64,000 bases of DNA from Streptomyces dioscori. Lineage in GTDB: Bacteria > Actinomycetota > Actinomycetes > Streptomycetales > Streptomycetaceae. A program made the translations under genes and the position numbers. The notes under the pieces are model-generated. The model ran no database searches. It had not been told where the DNA came from and worked only from the letters and a program-made list of their open reading frames with translations. Numbering within the stretch: the first letter of the stretch is position 1; the number at the start of each line of letters is the position of its first letter. Of this stretch, positions 19,498 to 28,635 are shown piece by piece. The DNA is taken from NCBI RefSeq assembly GCF_003024195.1, contig NZ_KZ679047.1, positions 170,597 to 234,596 on the forward strand, in the 5' to 3' direction.

Positions 19498-21093
19498 TCA
19501 CACCGGTCGCGTACGCCCCTCCCAGTACGGGTCCCGAAGCCGTCGCTTGTACAGCTTCCCGTTCGGGTCGCGTGGCATCGTCTCGATGAAGTCGACGCTC
19601 CCGGGGCGCTTGTACCCGGCCAGTTGCTGGGCGCAGTGTTCGAGGATCCGCGCGGCCAGTGCCTCGCCCGGTTCGAAGCCGGGAGCGGGTTCGACGACCG
19701 CCTTCACCGCCTCGCCCCAGTCGTCGTGCGGGATCCCGAAGGCGGCCGCGTCGGCGACGGCGGGGTGGGTGAGCAGCGCGGCCTCGATCTCGGCGGGATA
19801 GATGTTGACCCCGCCCGAGATGATCATGTCGATCTTGCGGTCGCGGAGGAAGAGGTAGCCGTCCTCGTCGATGTACCCCAGGTCGCCGACGGTGAAGAAG
19901 TCCCCGATGCGGTTCTTCCTCGTCTTGGTCTCGTCCTTGTGGTACGAGAATCCGCCGGTGCTCATCTTCATGTAGACGGTGCCGAGTTCGCCGGGCGGCA
20001 GCCTGTTCCCGTCGTCGTCGAAGACGGCGAGTTCACTGATCGGCCAGGCCTTGCCGACCGTGCCTGGTTTCTTCAGCCAGTCCTCGGCGGTGGCGAAGGC
20101 CCCACCGCCCTCGCTCGCCGCGTAGTACTCCTCGACGCTGTGGCCCCACCACTCGATCATGGCCCGTTTCACATGGTCGGGGCAGGGGGCGGCGCCATGG
20201 ATGGCGTGCCGCATGGACGACACGTCGTACGCCTCCCTGGTGTGTTGCGGCAACGCCAGCAGGCGGTGGAACTGGGTCGGCACCATATGGGTGTGGGTGC
20301 ACTGCTGGGTGTCGATGAGCCGGAGCATCTCCTCGGGCGTCCACTTGTCCATCAGCACCAGCCGGTGCCCGATGTGCAGGGACGCGCCCGCGAACTGCAG
20401 AACCGCCGTGTGGTAGAGCGGCGAGCACACCAGATGCACGTTGCCGTCGAACGGCCTGATACCGAAGATGCCGAGGAAGCCGCCGAGGTACGTCTCCTCG
20501 GGGAGCTTGCCGGGCAGCGGGCGGCGGATGCCGCGGGGCCGACCCGTGGTGCCGGAGGTGTAGTTCATGACCCAGCCGAGCGTCCGGTCCGCGGGCACGG
20601 TCCCGGGCTGCCCGTCGAGCAGGTCACCGTACGGCCGGAACCCCTCGATCGCACCGGCCGTGCCAGCCACACCGCCTGCACCGCCTGCACCGACCGCACC
20701 GACCGCGTACCGCCGGTCCGCGGGGAGTTTCGCCTCGTCGGCCGCGTGGCGTGCCGCGTCGCCGAACCGCTCGTGCGCGATGAGCGCCTTGGCCCCGGAG
20801 TCGGCGACGATCCAGGCGATCTCGGGGCCGACCAGATGGTGGTTGACGGGCACGAGGTAGAAGCCGGCCTGGGAGGCGGCGAGGTGGACGGTGAGGAACT
20901 CGACGCTGTTGGGCAGCACGACGGCGAAGGAGTCGCCGCGTTCCAGCCCGGCGGCGCGCAGTCCGTGGACCAGGCGGTTGGCCTCGGCGTGCAGCCGTCC
21001 CGCGGTCCACTCCTCGCCGTCGGTCGCGACGAGCACGACGCGTTCGGGGTCGGCGGTGGCCTGGGACCAGAAACCGTTGGGGGGCTGGCTCAC
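19498..21093 (-). CDS. Acyl-CoA synthetase, FadD4-like
   Basis: 531 residues. Contains the P-loop NYTSGTTGRPRGIRRPLPG, SPLYHTAVLQFAG, the EYYAASEGGG adenine motif, VGDLGYIDEDGYLFLRDRK and the C-terminal PRDPNGKLYKRRLRDPYW. Residues about 145-165 include an Ala/Gly-rich stretch (VGAVGAGGAGGVAGTAGA) that looks like a small repeat expansion. Its ATG overlaps the upstream NMO stop (ATGA), so both are co-translated. Substrate not known. Confidence 0.88.
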   Translation of the reverse strand: MSQPPNGFWSQATADPERVVLVATDGEEWTAGRLHAEANRLVHGLRAAGLERGDSFAVVLPNSVEFLTVHLAASQAGFYLVPVNHHLVGPEIAWIVADSGAKALIAHERFGDAARHAADEAKLPADRRYAVGAVGAGGAGGVAGTAGAIEGFRPYGDLLDGQPGTVPADRTLGWVMNYTSGTTGRPRGIRRPLPGKLPEETYLGGFLGIFGIRPFDGNVHLVCSPLYHTAVLQFAGASLHIGHRLVLMDKWTPEEMLRLIDTQQCTHTHMVPTQFHRLLALPQHTREAYDVSSMRHAIHGAAPCPDHVKRAMIEWWGHSVEEYYAASEGGGAFATAEDWLKKPGTVGKAWPISELAVFDDDGNRLPPGELGTVYMKMSTGGFSYHKDETKTRKNRIGDFFTVGDLGYIDEDGYLFLRDRKIDMIISGGVNIYPAEIEAALLTHPAVADAAAFGIPHDDWGEAVKAVVEPAPGFEPGEALAARILEHCAQQLAGYKRPGSVDFIETMPRDPNGKLYKRRLRDPYWEGRTRPV

Positions 21094-22199
21094 TCGTGGC
21101 TCCTTCCGGCGATGCGGTCGAGTCGGTCCACGGCCTCCTCGAAACCGCGGGTGAGGTCGTCGACGACCTCCTGGACGGGGCGTTCACTGTTCATGCGGCC
21201 GACGATCTGTCCGACGGGTGTGCCGAGCAGCGGTTCGACCTCGTGCTTCTGGATCCGCGAGAGCGCCTCGGCGACCAGGAGTCCCTGGAGGGGCATGGGC
21301 AGCGTGCCGGGTCCGTTCGGGTCGTCCCAGGCGTCGGTCCACTCGGTACGCAGCTGCCGTGCGGGTTTACCGGTCAGCGCGCGCGAGCGGACCGTGTCGC
21401 CGGACCCGGCGGCGAGGAGTTTCCGTGTCACGGCGCGCGAGTGCATGTCGGCCTCTGTGGTGGTCAGCCATATGGAGCCGAGCCACACACCCTGGGCACC
21501 GAGAGTGAGTGCGGCAGCCATCTGCTGTCCGCTGCCGATGCCCCCGGCGGCGAGCACCGGCAGGGGCGCGACGGCTTCGACGACCTCGGGGGTGAGCACC
21601 ATGGAGCCGATCTCACCGGTGTGGCCGCCGCCCTCGTAGCCCTGGGCGACGACGATGTCGATGCCCGCCTCGGCGTGCTTGCGCGCGTGCCGGGCGCTGC
21701 CCGCGAGGGCTGCCACGAGTACGCCCTTCTCGTGGGCGCGCTCGATGACGTCGGCGGGCGGCGAACCGAGCGCGTTGGCCAGCAGCTTGATCGGGTAGTC
21801 GAAGGCGACGTCCAGCTGGGTGCGGGCGACCTGTTCCATCCAGCCGGTGATGCGCCAGCCGGAGGCCTCGCCCTCGTCGAGTTCGGGGACCGCGTACTTG
21901 GCCAGGGTGTCCCGGACGTACTGGCGGTGGCCCTCGGGGATCATCGCCTCGACGTCGGCCTCGGTGACGCCCTCGACCTTCTTGGCGGGCATGACGACAT
22001 CCAGCCCGTACGGCATCGAGTCGACGTGTGCCTCGATCCAGTCGAGGTCCCGTTTGAGCTCGTCTGGGTCGGTGTAGCGGACCGCGCCGAGCACACCGAA
22101 TCCACCGGCCCGGCTGATGGCAGCGGCGACGGCGGGGAACGGCGTGAAGCCGAAGAGGGCGTGCTCGACGCCGAGTTTCTTGCTCAGCTCCGTCTGCAT
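21090..22199 (-). CDS. Nitronate monooxygenase / 2-nitropropane dioxygenase-like flavoprotein
   Basis: 369 residues, FMN-dependent TIM barrel. Visible: N-terminal GVEHALFGFTPFPAVAAAISRAGGFG, the phosphate-binding QGYEGGGHTGEIGSM and LAAGGIGSGQQMAAAL. In actinobacteria members of this family are often found with FadD and enoyl-CoA genes and may act on acyl-CoA rather than nitroalkanes. First gene of a unit with the downstream ligase; its promoter carries the operator-like sequence at 22238. Confidence 0.85.
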   Translation of the reverse strand: MQTELSKKLGVEHALFGFTPFPAVAAAISRAGGFGVLGAVRYTDPDELKRDLDWIEAHVDSMPYGLDVVMPAKKVEGVTEADVEAMIPEGHRQYVRDTLAKYAVPELDEGEASGWRITGWMEQVARTQLDVAFDYPIKLLANALGSPPADVIERAHEKGVLVAALAGSARHARKHAEAGIDIVVAQGYEGGGHTGEIGSMVLTPEVVEAVAPLPVLAAGGIGSGQQMAAALTLGAQGVWLGSIWLTTTEADMHSRAVTRKLLAAGSGDTVRSRALTGKPARQLRTEWTDAWDDPNGPGTLPMPLQGLLVAEALSRIQKHEVEPLLGTPVGQIVGRMNSERPVQEVVDDLTRGFEEAVDRLDRIAGRSHE

Positions 22200-22237
22200 G
22201 GGCGCAGGATGCCGCAGTCCTGTGGACGAGGGAAGAC

Positions 22238-22260
22238 CTTTTCTGATGACCCGTCAGTTT
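22238..22260. promoter_or_regulatory. Operator-like repeat upstream of the NMO gene
   Basis: TTTTCTGA-N7-TCAGTTTT, arms CTGA at 22243-22246 and TCAG at 22254-22257. Aligned to 11747-11769 it shares the TTTTCTGA left half, a central C, and GTCAG plus a T tract on the right. Located 39 bp upstream of the NMO start. Likely bound by the same regulator. Confidence 0.55.
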
Positions 22261-22342
22261 TTTGGACCGTGGAGGAGTCGGGGCGCCACCGTTGACACCG
22301 CCCTCCTCTGACATAAAAGTTTCACCGGGCACAGTGCGGGCG

Positions 22343-22355
22343 GAAAGATACTTTC
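22343..22355. promoter_or_regulatory. GAAAG-ATA-CTTTC palindrome before the serine hydrolase
   Basis: A perfect 5-3-5 inverted repeat 34 bp before the preferred ATG at 22389. The form is like operators of RpiR/MurR-type regulators of amino-sugar recycling, but this is only resemblance. It lies where it could block transcription of the hydrolase. Confidence 0.45.
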
Positions 22356-22388
22356 AGGCGGCGCGACGGCGTGACGGGAGGCTCTTCA

Positions 22389-24194
22389 ATGGCATCGATG
22401 TCATCGGCGGGGGACAGAGCGGGTGGCGGGCCGACCCGTCGGCAAGTGGGGCGGGGCCTCACGGCGTTGGGAGGCGCACTGGTCCTGGCTCCCCTGCCCG
22501 CGGCGTCGGCGGCGCCCGGCCAGGCCAGGAGCGACGCGGCAGGCCACAAGCACCCGACCCTGCGCCGCGGCTCCGCCGAACGCGCCGGTCTGCTTCCCGC
22601 TCCGCTGCGCCGACTCGTCACCGACGCCGAGACGTTCCTCGCCCCCTCCCCCAAGTACCCCTGGTACGCGGGTGCCGTGCTGCTCGCGGGCCGCGGCGGT
22701 ACCGTCGCCCTGCACGAGCCGATCGGCAAGGCGGTGCGTTACTCGGCGTACGACGAGAAGACCGACACCGCCGTGGAGTTCCCCCCGGAGCGGCAGATCG
22801 CGATGGCCGAGGACACGGTCTTCGACCTGGCCTCGGTGTCCAAACTGTTCACATCGATCCTCGCCGTGCAGCAGATCGAGCGCGGCACGCTGGAGCTGGA
22901 GGGCAAGGTCGCCTCGTACCTCCCCGACTTCGGCGGCGCGGGCAAGCAGGACATCACGATCCGCCAACTGCTCACCCACACCTCGGGGTTCCGTGCCTGG
23001 ATCCCGCTCTACAGCGCGCCTGCGTACGAGGAGAAGCTCCAGCTCATCTGGAAGTAGGCGCCTCTGAACCCGCCGGGCACCAAGTACCTCTACTCGGACC
23101 TGAACCTGATCTCGCTGCAGCTGGTCCTGGAGAAGGTCACCGGTCGGGCCCTGGACGTCCTGCTCCGCACCGAGATCACCGCGCCGCTCGGTATGCACCG
23201 CACCCGCTACAACCCGCCGGCTTCCTGGCAGCCGCGCATCGCCGCCACCGAGGACGCCCGCAAGCCGTGGTCGGGGCTCGACCGGGGGCTCGTGTGGGGC
23301 GAGGTGCACGACGAGAACGCGTACAGCCTGGGTGGTGTCGCGGGGCACGCCGGTGTCTTCTCCACCGCGTGGGACCTCGCGGTCCTCGGCCGGACGCTGC
23401 TCAACGGCGGGGTGTACGGCAGGGCGCGCATCCTGGAGCCGGAGTCCGTGGACCTGATGTTCACCGACTTCAACACGGCCTTCCCCGGCGACGAGCACGG
23501 TCTCGGTTTCGAGCTCTACCAGCACTGGTACATGGGCGCGATGGCCACTCCGCGCACCGCGGGGCACACGGGTTTCACGGGGACCTCGCTCGTCCTCGAC
23601 CCGACGACCGACTCGTTCCTGGTCCTGCTCGGCAACTCGGTGCATCCGGTGCGCAGTTGGCGCTCCGGTTCCGCTCCCCGGGTCGCCGCCGCCGACAACC
23701 TGGCCCGCGCTGTTCCGGTGCGGCCCGCGCGGGGGCGTACGGCCTGGTTCTCCGGCATGGCGACCGCTGCCTCCGCGACGCTGACGCTGCCCGCGCTTGA
23801 CGTGGGCGCCGGCGGGCGGCTGCGGTGCGCGCTGTGGTGGGACACCGAGCCGCAGGCCGACGCGCTCTTCCTGGAGTCGTCGGAGGACGGTGGGGAGACG
23901 TGGCAGGCGGTGCCGTTCACGACCGTCCGCGCCGGGGAGGCGCCGGCCGGGCATCCCGCCGGGTCCGTGACCGGCTGGTCGGGCCGGGTGTGGCATCGGG
24001 TCGGCGCGGACCTTCCCGTTGCCGCGCGGCTCGTGCTGCGGTGGCGGTACGCGACGGATCGGCTGTATGTGGGGCGGGGCGCGTACGTGGACGCGCTGCG
24101 GGTCGGTGACGCCGGGGGTGTCCTGTTCGACGACGGCCGTCCGGCGGACTCCGCGCGCGTCGAGGCCGTGGGGTGGGTGGCGTCCTCGGACTGA
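22389..24194 (+). pseudogene. Tat-exported beta-lactamase-family serine hydrolase interrupted by an in-frame TAG
   Basis: From ATG 22389 (GGGAGG 8 bases upstream) the protein has a Tat-type signal (TRRQVGRGLTALGGALVLAP), the serine-hydrolase SVSK catalytic motif (SxxK), LLTHTSGFRAW, and then a TAG at 23055-23057. The same frame continues without a break to 24194: NPPGTKYLYSDLNLISLQL contains the YxN motif and AGHTGFTGTSLVLDP the HTG motif. So all catalytic motifs flank a single stop in what should be a protein of about 601 residues. The stop is one transition (CAG to TAG) from glutamine. The C-terminal 150 residues form a separate beta-rich domain with conserved Trp residues. Pseudogene, sequencing error, or readthrough are all possible. 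Confidence 0.85.
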
Positions 24195-24274
24195 GGGCCC
24201 GGCCCCACGACCTGCCACGCCCGCCGCTGGACCTGCCCTAGCGGATGCGACTGCGGATCGTGGAGGTCGCCCGC

Positions 24275-24290
24275 GCCGTTCCCCGCGCCC
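24275..24290. repeat. Dispersed intergenic repeat, copy 2 (inverted core)
   Basis: GCCGTTCCCCGCGCCC is the reverse complement of the GGGGCGCGGGGAAC core found at 10814 and 25970-26148. It lies between convergent genes, next to a strong hairpin. Confidence 0.7.
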
Positions 24291-24315
24291 CTGGAAGCCC
24301 CTACGGGGCTTCCAG
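24291..24315. terminator. 11 bp stem hairpin at convergent gene ends
   Basis: CTGGAAGCCCC-TAC-GGGGCTTCCAG, a perfect 11-3-11 inverted repeat. The stop codon of the minus-strand oxidoreductase (24301-24303) lies inside it. It probably ends transcription from both sides; there is no T tract, which is normal in Streptomyces. Confidence 0.65.
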
Positions 24316-25863
24316 GAGGGCCATGGCGGCGTTGTGGCCGGGTACGCCGCTCACTCCTCCGCCCCGCACCGCGCCCGCGCCGCAGAGGAGGATGTTGGGG
24401 TGGGTGGTCTCTACGCCCCAGCGGCCGGTCTCCTCCTGGGTGTGGGGGAAAGCGAGGTCGCGGTGGAAGATGTTGCCGCCGGGGAGCCTGAGGTCGCGTT
24501 CCAGGTCGAGGGGGGTCCTGGCCTCGATGCACAGGCGGCCGTCCCCGTCGGTCGCCAGGCAGTCGACGATCGGTTCGACGAGGTGTGCGTCCAGTTGCGC
24601 GAGGGTCGACTTCAGCAGTTCGCGGCGTACGCCGTCGTTGTCCTCGGCGAAGAGCCGGGCCGGAGTGTGCAGCCCGAAGAGGGTGAGCGTGTGGTAGCCC
24701 TGCTGGACCAGGTCGGGCCCCAGGATCGTGGGGTCGGTCAGCGAGTGGCAGTAGATCTCGGAGGGCGGCGCCTCGGGCAGCACACCGGACGAGGCCTGCG
24801 CGTGGGCGGTCGCCAGTTGCTCGTACCCCTCGGCGATGTGGAAGGTCCCGGCGAACGCCTCGCGCGGGTCGACGGAGGTGTCGCGCAGCCGGGGCAGCCG
24901 CTTCAGCAGCATGTTGACCTTGAGCTGGGCGCCCTCGGCGGGGGTGGGAGGCTCGTCACCGGTCAGCCGTGCGAGTTCCTGCGGGGAGGCGTTGACGAGC
25001 ACGTGCCGGGCGGCGACGGTTCCCTCGCCGTCCGCGGTCCGGTACGTGACCTCGGCGGCGCGTCCGTCGGTCTCCACCCGGAGCACCTCGTGGCCGGTGG
25101 CGAGGACCGCGCCGGCGTTGCGCGCGGCGGTGGCCAGCGCGTGGGTGAGGGCGCCCATGCCGCCGACCGGGACGTCCCAGGCTCCGGTGCCGCCGCCGAT
25201 CACGTGGTACAGGAAGCAGCGGTTCTGCCGCAGGGTCGGGTCGTGGGCGTCGGCGAAGGTGCCGATGAGGGCGTCGGTGAGGACGACGCCTCGGACGAGG
25301 TCGTCGGCGAAGGTGTCCTCGACGGCGATCCCGAGCGGCTCCTCGAAGAGGATGCGCCAGGCGTCCTCGTCGTCGATGCGGCGGCGCAGTTCGTCGCGGG
25401 TGGGGAGCGGTTCGGTGAGGGTCGGGAAGACCTTCTTGGCGAGGCGGCCGGTCATGCCGTAGAAGCGCTGCCAGGCCTGGTACTCGGTGCCCGAGCCGGT
25501 GAGCTTGGCGAAGGCCTCCCGGGTGCGCCGCTCGCCGCCCCCGACGAGCAGTCCGGCGGGCCGGCCGCCGCGCTCGGTGGGGGTGTACGAGGACACGTTG
25601 CGGCCGCGGACCCGGAAGTCGAGGCCCAGGTCCCGGACGATCTTCCGGGGCAGCAGACTGACCAGATAGGAGTAGCGCGACAGCCGGGCGTCGACCCCGG
25701 CGAACGGCCGCGTCGACACGGCGGCGCCGCCGGTGTTCGCCAGCCGCTCCAGAACGAGCACGGACTTCCCCGCGCGGGCCAGGTAGGCGGCGGCCACCAG
25801 CCCGTTGTGCCCTCCGCCGACAATGACGACGTCGTGTTCCCGGTATCCCTCGTGAGCACCCAT
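24301..25863 (-). CDS. Phytoene-desaturase-like FAD/NAD-dependent oxidoreductase
   Basis: 520 residues from ATG 25863, so that the protein begins MGAHEGYREHDVVIVGGGHNG with the Rossmann GxGxxN-type motif close to the start. LVLERLANTGGAAVSTRPF is the second FAD-contact motif, and the C-terminus NILLCGAGAVRGGGVSGVPGHNAA is the flavin-binding end typical of the phytoene dehydrogenase/CrtI-related group. No carotenoid genes are adjacent, so a carotenoid role is not supported; other family members are oxidases or isomerases of unknown substrate. Confidence 0.82.
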   Translation of the reverse strand: MGAHEGYREHDVVIVGGGHNGLVAAAYLARAGKSVLVLERLANTGGAAVSTRPFAGVDARLSRYSYLVSLLPRKIVRDLGLDFRVRGRNVSSYTPTERGGRPAGLLVGGGERRTREAFAKLTGSGTEYQAWQRFYGMTGRLAKKVFPTLTEPLPTRDELRRRIDDEDAWRILFEEPLGIAVEDTFADDLVRGVVLTDALIGTFADAHDPTLRQNRCFLYHVIGGGTGAWDVPVGGMGALTHALATAARNAGAVLATGHEVLRVETDGRAAEVTYRTADGEGTVAARHVLVNASPQELARLTGDEPPTPAEGAQLKVNMLLKRLPRLRDTSVDPREAFAGTFHIAEGYEQLATAHAQASSGVLPEAPPSEIYCHSLTDPTILGPDLVQQGYHTLTLFGLHTPARLFAEDNDGVRRELLKSTLAQLDAHLVEPIVDCLATDGDGRLCIEARTPLDLERDLRLPGGNIFHRDLAFPHTQEETGRWGVETTHPNILLCGAGAVRGGGVSGVPGHNAAMALLEAP

Positions 25864-25923
25864 CCCCCTAGGTAACACGCAAAGATCCACACCGACCACC
25901 CCCACACGCACCCGGCGGCCCCC

Positions 25924-25941
25924 CATATGAACCTATTGGCA
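25924..25941. promoter_or_regulatory. 18 bp sequence shared with the MpaB upstream region
   Basis: CATATGAACCTATTGGCA here and CGTATGCACCTATTGACT at 29541-29558 agree at 14 of 18 positions. Both lie upstream of minus-strand oxidoreductase genes. On the coding strand this reads CAATAGGTTCATATG. It may be a common operator or promoter element. Confidence 0.4.
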
Positions 25942-25969
25942 GCACAGGCAACAGCACGCCCACCCCCAC

Positions 25970-26148
25970 CCCCTGAGGGGCGCGAGGAACGGCGCGACCA
26001 GCCACGGCCGGCCCGCACCCCGAAGAACGGCCCACCCCCGCCCCTCAGGGGCGCGGGGAACTGCGCGACCAGCCACGAAGAGCCCGCACCCACCGAACCC
26101 GCCCGGCCCCCACCCACCCAGGAGCGCGGGGAACTGCGCGACCAGCCC
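25970..26148. repeat. Three copies of the dispersed GGGGCGCGGGGAACTGCGCG repeat
   Basis: Cores near 25976-26002, 26046-26072 and 26121-26148, each followed by ACCAGCC and then a C-rich spacer. This explains the 297 bp gap 25927-26223 between the oxidoreductase and the kinase genes; I see no gene in it. The repeat is of a kind common between Streptomyces genes. Confidence 0.85.
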
Positions 26149-26223
26149 CCACCGGCCTGCACCCCAAGAACGACCGGGGGCCGAGGGGCGCAGCCCCCGT
26201 TCACCGAAGGGCAGCGCGGTACG

Positions 26224-28575
26224 TCAGTACGCCCCGGAAACCCCCTGCCGCAGAGCAGCGACCTTCCGGTACAACGACGCCGCCTCCCCCGCCCGCCCCA
26301 ACTGCTCCAGACAGTGCGCCTCGTCGTTCCGGCTGGCCAGCGCATCGGGATGGTCGGCGCCGAGCACCCGCTCACGGGCCCCGGCCACCTGCCGGTACTC
26401 CGCGAGCGCGTCCCCCCACCGCCCCAGCCAGCCGAGCCCGACGGCGACCTCGCGGCGGCTCACCAGGGTGTCGGGGTGGTCGGGCCCGAGGATCCGCTCC
26501 CGGATGGCGCACACGTCACGGGATTCGGCGAGCGCCTCCTCCCACCGGCCGAGCCGCCCGAGGTTGACTCCGAGGCCGTGCCGGGCGCGCAGGGTCTCGG
26601 GATGGGCGGGCCCGTGCACCCGGGTCCGGTCGTCGATCAGCCCCCGGTACAGCTCCAGGGCCTGCGCGCTGTGCCCGAGCCGGCCGAGGCTGATGCCGAC
26701 CTCGTAGCGGGCGGCGAGCGTGTCCGGATGGTCGGGGCCGAGCGCCTGTGCCCGCGCCCCGGCGACCTCCTGGTAGGTGCCCAGCGCCTCGGTCCAGCGT
26801 CCCAGCTGGCCCAGTGCGTAAGCGACTTCGTACCGGGTGACGAGGGTGTCGGGATGGTTCGGGCCGAGCACCCGGGCGCGGGCCGCGGCCACCTCGCTCG
26901 CCATCCGGTACGAGTCGTCGAGGCGCCCGAGCCTGCTGAGGTTGAAGGCGAGGTTGTGGCGGCAGCGCAGGGTGTCCGGATGGTCGGGTCCCATGGCGCG
27001 TTCCCGGGTGGCGAGTACGCCCGTGTAGACCTGGTGGGCGTCGAAGTGGCGCCCCAACTGGCCGAGTACGTAGGCCATTTCCTGGCGGGCGGCCAGGGTG
27101 TCCGGGTGCTCGGGGCCGAGTACGTGCTCCCTGGTGCGGGCCACGTGCGTGTATTCGCGCAGCGCGTCGGCGGGGCGGCCCGTGCGGCTGAGGGTGAAGC
27201 CGACCTCGTAGCGGCTGGCCAGGGTGTCGGGGTGGTCCGGCCCCAGGGCGTGCTCGCGTTCGGCGGCGACGGCGCGGTGCACTTCGCCTGCCTCCGCCCA
27301 GCGGCTCAGCCGTCCCAGGCTCAGCCCCGCGTTGTGGCGGCCGGTGAGTGCGGTGAGCAACTCCGGTGCCGGGACGGGTCGTTCGGCGGGCAGGGGGTCC
27401 GGGGCGCCGCGGGTGTCGGTGCGGGCGATCCAGTCACCTGTGAGGCCCGCGGCGGCGTCGGGCGGTGTGGCGCGCAGTCCCGCGCCGGTCCCGGTCGCCT
27501 TGTGTCCTGTGGTCATGCCGCGGGTCCAGGACGGCATCCGCGCCTCGCGGGAGACGGGCCGCCCGGCCACCACAGGGCCTTCCGCGGCGTCGGGGCCGCC
27601 CGCCGCTTCAGGACGCGCTGTCGCCCCAGGGCGTCCCGCCGCCTCGGGCCACTCCCGCACCTCGGGCCACCTCACCTCCTCGGGCCGCACGGGCGCCGAC
27701 ACCATGGTCGGCACGTACGCCGGTGTGGTGCGGCCCGCGCCGATCCGGCGGCCCAGCTCGCGGGCGTCGTGCGGTCGCCGTCCGGGCTCCTTGGCCAGCA
27801 GGTCGAGGATGATCCGGTCGAGGAACTCGGGGAGTTCGGCGCGGTGGCTGCGCGGCGGCTCGGGTGCCGTGTCGCGGTGTCCGACGAGGACCGCCCACGC
27901 GTCGTCGAGGTCGAACGGCGGGGCGCCGGTGGCGATCTCGTACAGGACGCAGCCGAAGGAGTAGAGGTCGCTGCGCTGGTCGACCTCGGTGCCGCCGATC
28001 TGCTCGGGTGACATGTAGTGCGGGGTGCCCATGGCGATGCCGGTGCCGGTGAGGCGTGAGGTGAAGCCGATGTCGTGGCCGAGGCGGGCGATGCCGAAGT
28101 CGCAGATCTTCACCGTGCCGTCGTCGAGCCGCATGATGTTGGCGGGCTTCAGATCGCGGTGCACGATGCCCTGCTGGTGGGTGTAGGCGAGGGCGGCGGC
28201 GACCTGTTCGGCGACGTCCACGATGTCGCCGACCGGCAGGGGATGCTGCCTGTTGTCCTCCAGGAGCTGGCTCAGATTGCGGCCGTCGAGCAGTTCCATC
28301 ACCAGGTACAGGACGCCGTCGGACTCGCCGAAGTCGTGGACGACGGTCACGCCGCGGTGCTGGAGGGCCGCCGCCACCCGCGCCTCGCGCCGGAAGCGCT
28401 CCCGCAGCACACGGGTGAACGCGTTCTCGTGATGATGGCCCAGCGGTTTGAGGCACTTGACGGCGACCTGTCTGCCCAGCGACTCGTCCCGCGCCCGCCA
28501 CACCTCTCCCATGCCGCCTCGACCGATCAGGTCGAGCAATCGGTACCGGCCCTGGATGAGCCTGGTCTCCCCCAT
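26224..28575 (-). CDS. Soluble Ser/Thr protein kinase with nine C-terminal TPR-like repeats
   Basis: 783 residues. Kinase domain about 8-275: GRGGMGEVW P-loop, VAVKCLK (Lys 40), HRDLKPANI catalytic loop, DFGIARLG, GTPHYMSPEQ. A Pro/Ala-rich linker (about 290-400) follows. The C-terminal 370 residues hold nine 42-residue repeats, each ending in a variant of LGPDHPDTL, of the kinesin-light-chain/TPR_10 type. There is no membrane segment, unlike PknB-class kinases, so it is cytosolic and the repeats probably recruit protein targets. It stands as a single gene. Confidence 0.92.
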   Translation of the reverse strand: MGETRLIQGRYRLLDLIGRGGMGEVWRARDESLGRQVAVKCLKPLGHHHENAFTRVLRERFRREARVAAALQHRGVTVVHDFGESDGVLYLVMELLDGRNLSQLLEDNRQHPLPVGDIVDVAEQVAAALAYTHQQGIVHRDLKPANIMRLDDGTVKICDFGIARLGHDIGFTSRLTGTGIAMGTPHYMSPEQIGGTEVDQRSDLYSFGCVLYEIATGAPPFDLDDAWAVLVGHRDTAPEPPRSHRAELPEFLDRIILDLLAKEPGRRPHDARELGRRIGAGRTTPAYVPTMVSAPVRPEEVRWPEVREWPEAAGRPGATARPEAAGGPDAAEGPVVAGRPVSREARMPSWTRGMTTGHKATGTGAGLRATPPDAAAGLTGDWIARTDTRGAPDPLPAERPVPAPELLTALTGRHNAGLSLGRLSRWAEAGEVHRAVAAEREHALGPDHPDTLASRYEVGFTLSRTGRPADALREYTHVARTREHVLGPEHPDTLAARQEMAYVLGQLGRHFDAHQVYTGVLATRERAMGPDHPDTLRCRHNLAFNLSRLGRLDDSYRMASEVAAARARVLGPNHPDTLVTRYEVAYALGQLGRWTEALGTYQEVAGARAQALGPDHPDTLAARYEVGISLGRLGHSAQALELYRGLIDDRTRVHGPAHPETLRARHGLGVNLGRLGRWEEALAESRDVCAIRERILGPDHPDTLVSRREVAVGLGWLGRWGDALAEYRQVAGARERVLGADHPDALASRNDEAHCLEQLGRAGEAASLYRKVAALRQGVSGAY

Positions 28576-28635
28576 CTGCCGCGATCGCCCCCGTCGTCCG
28601 GACCCGCCCTCCCCTGGCCCGCCCAGTATGACGAG

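Noticed and set aside
19226..19501. 91-residue minus-strand frame with VWSGP/VWVGP repeats
   Set aside because: It only reads through the 15 bp array; no RBS or conserved end, and it overlaps the start of the next ligase gene.
24301..25863. Carotenoid biosynthesis locus
   Set aside because: The protein is only distantly phytoene-desaturase-like and no crtE, crtB or crtY gene is adjacent.
25927..28011. 694-residue plus-strand open frame starting in the intergenic repeat
   Set aside because: Its first part is repeat DNA and the rest is antisense to the kinase-TPR gene.
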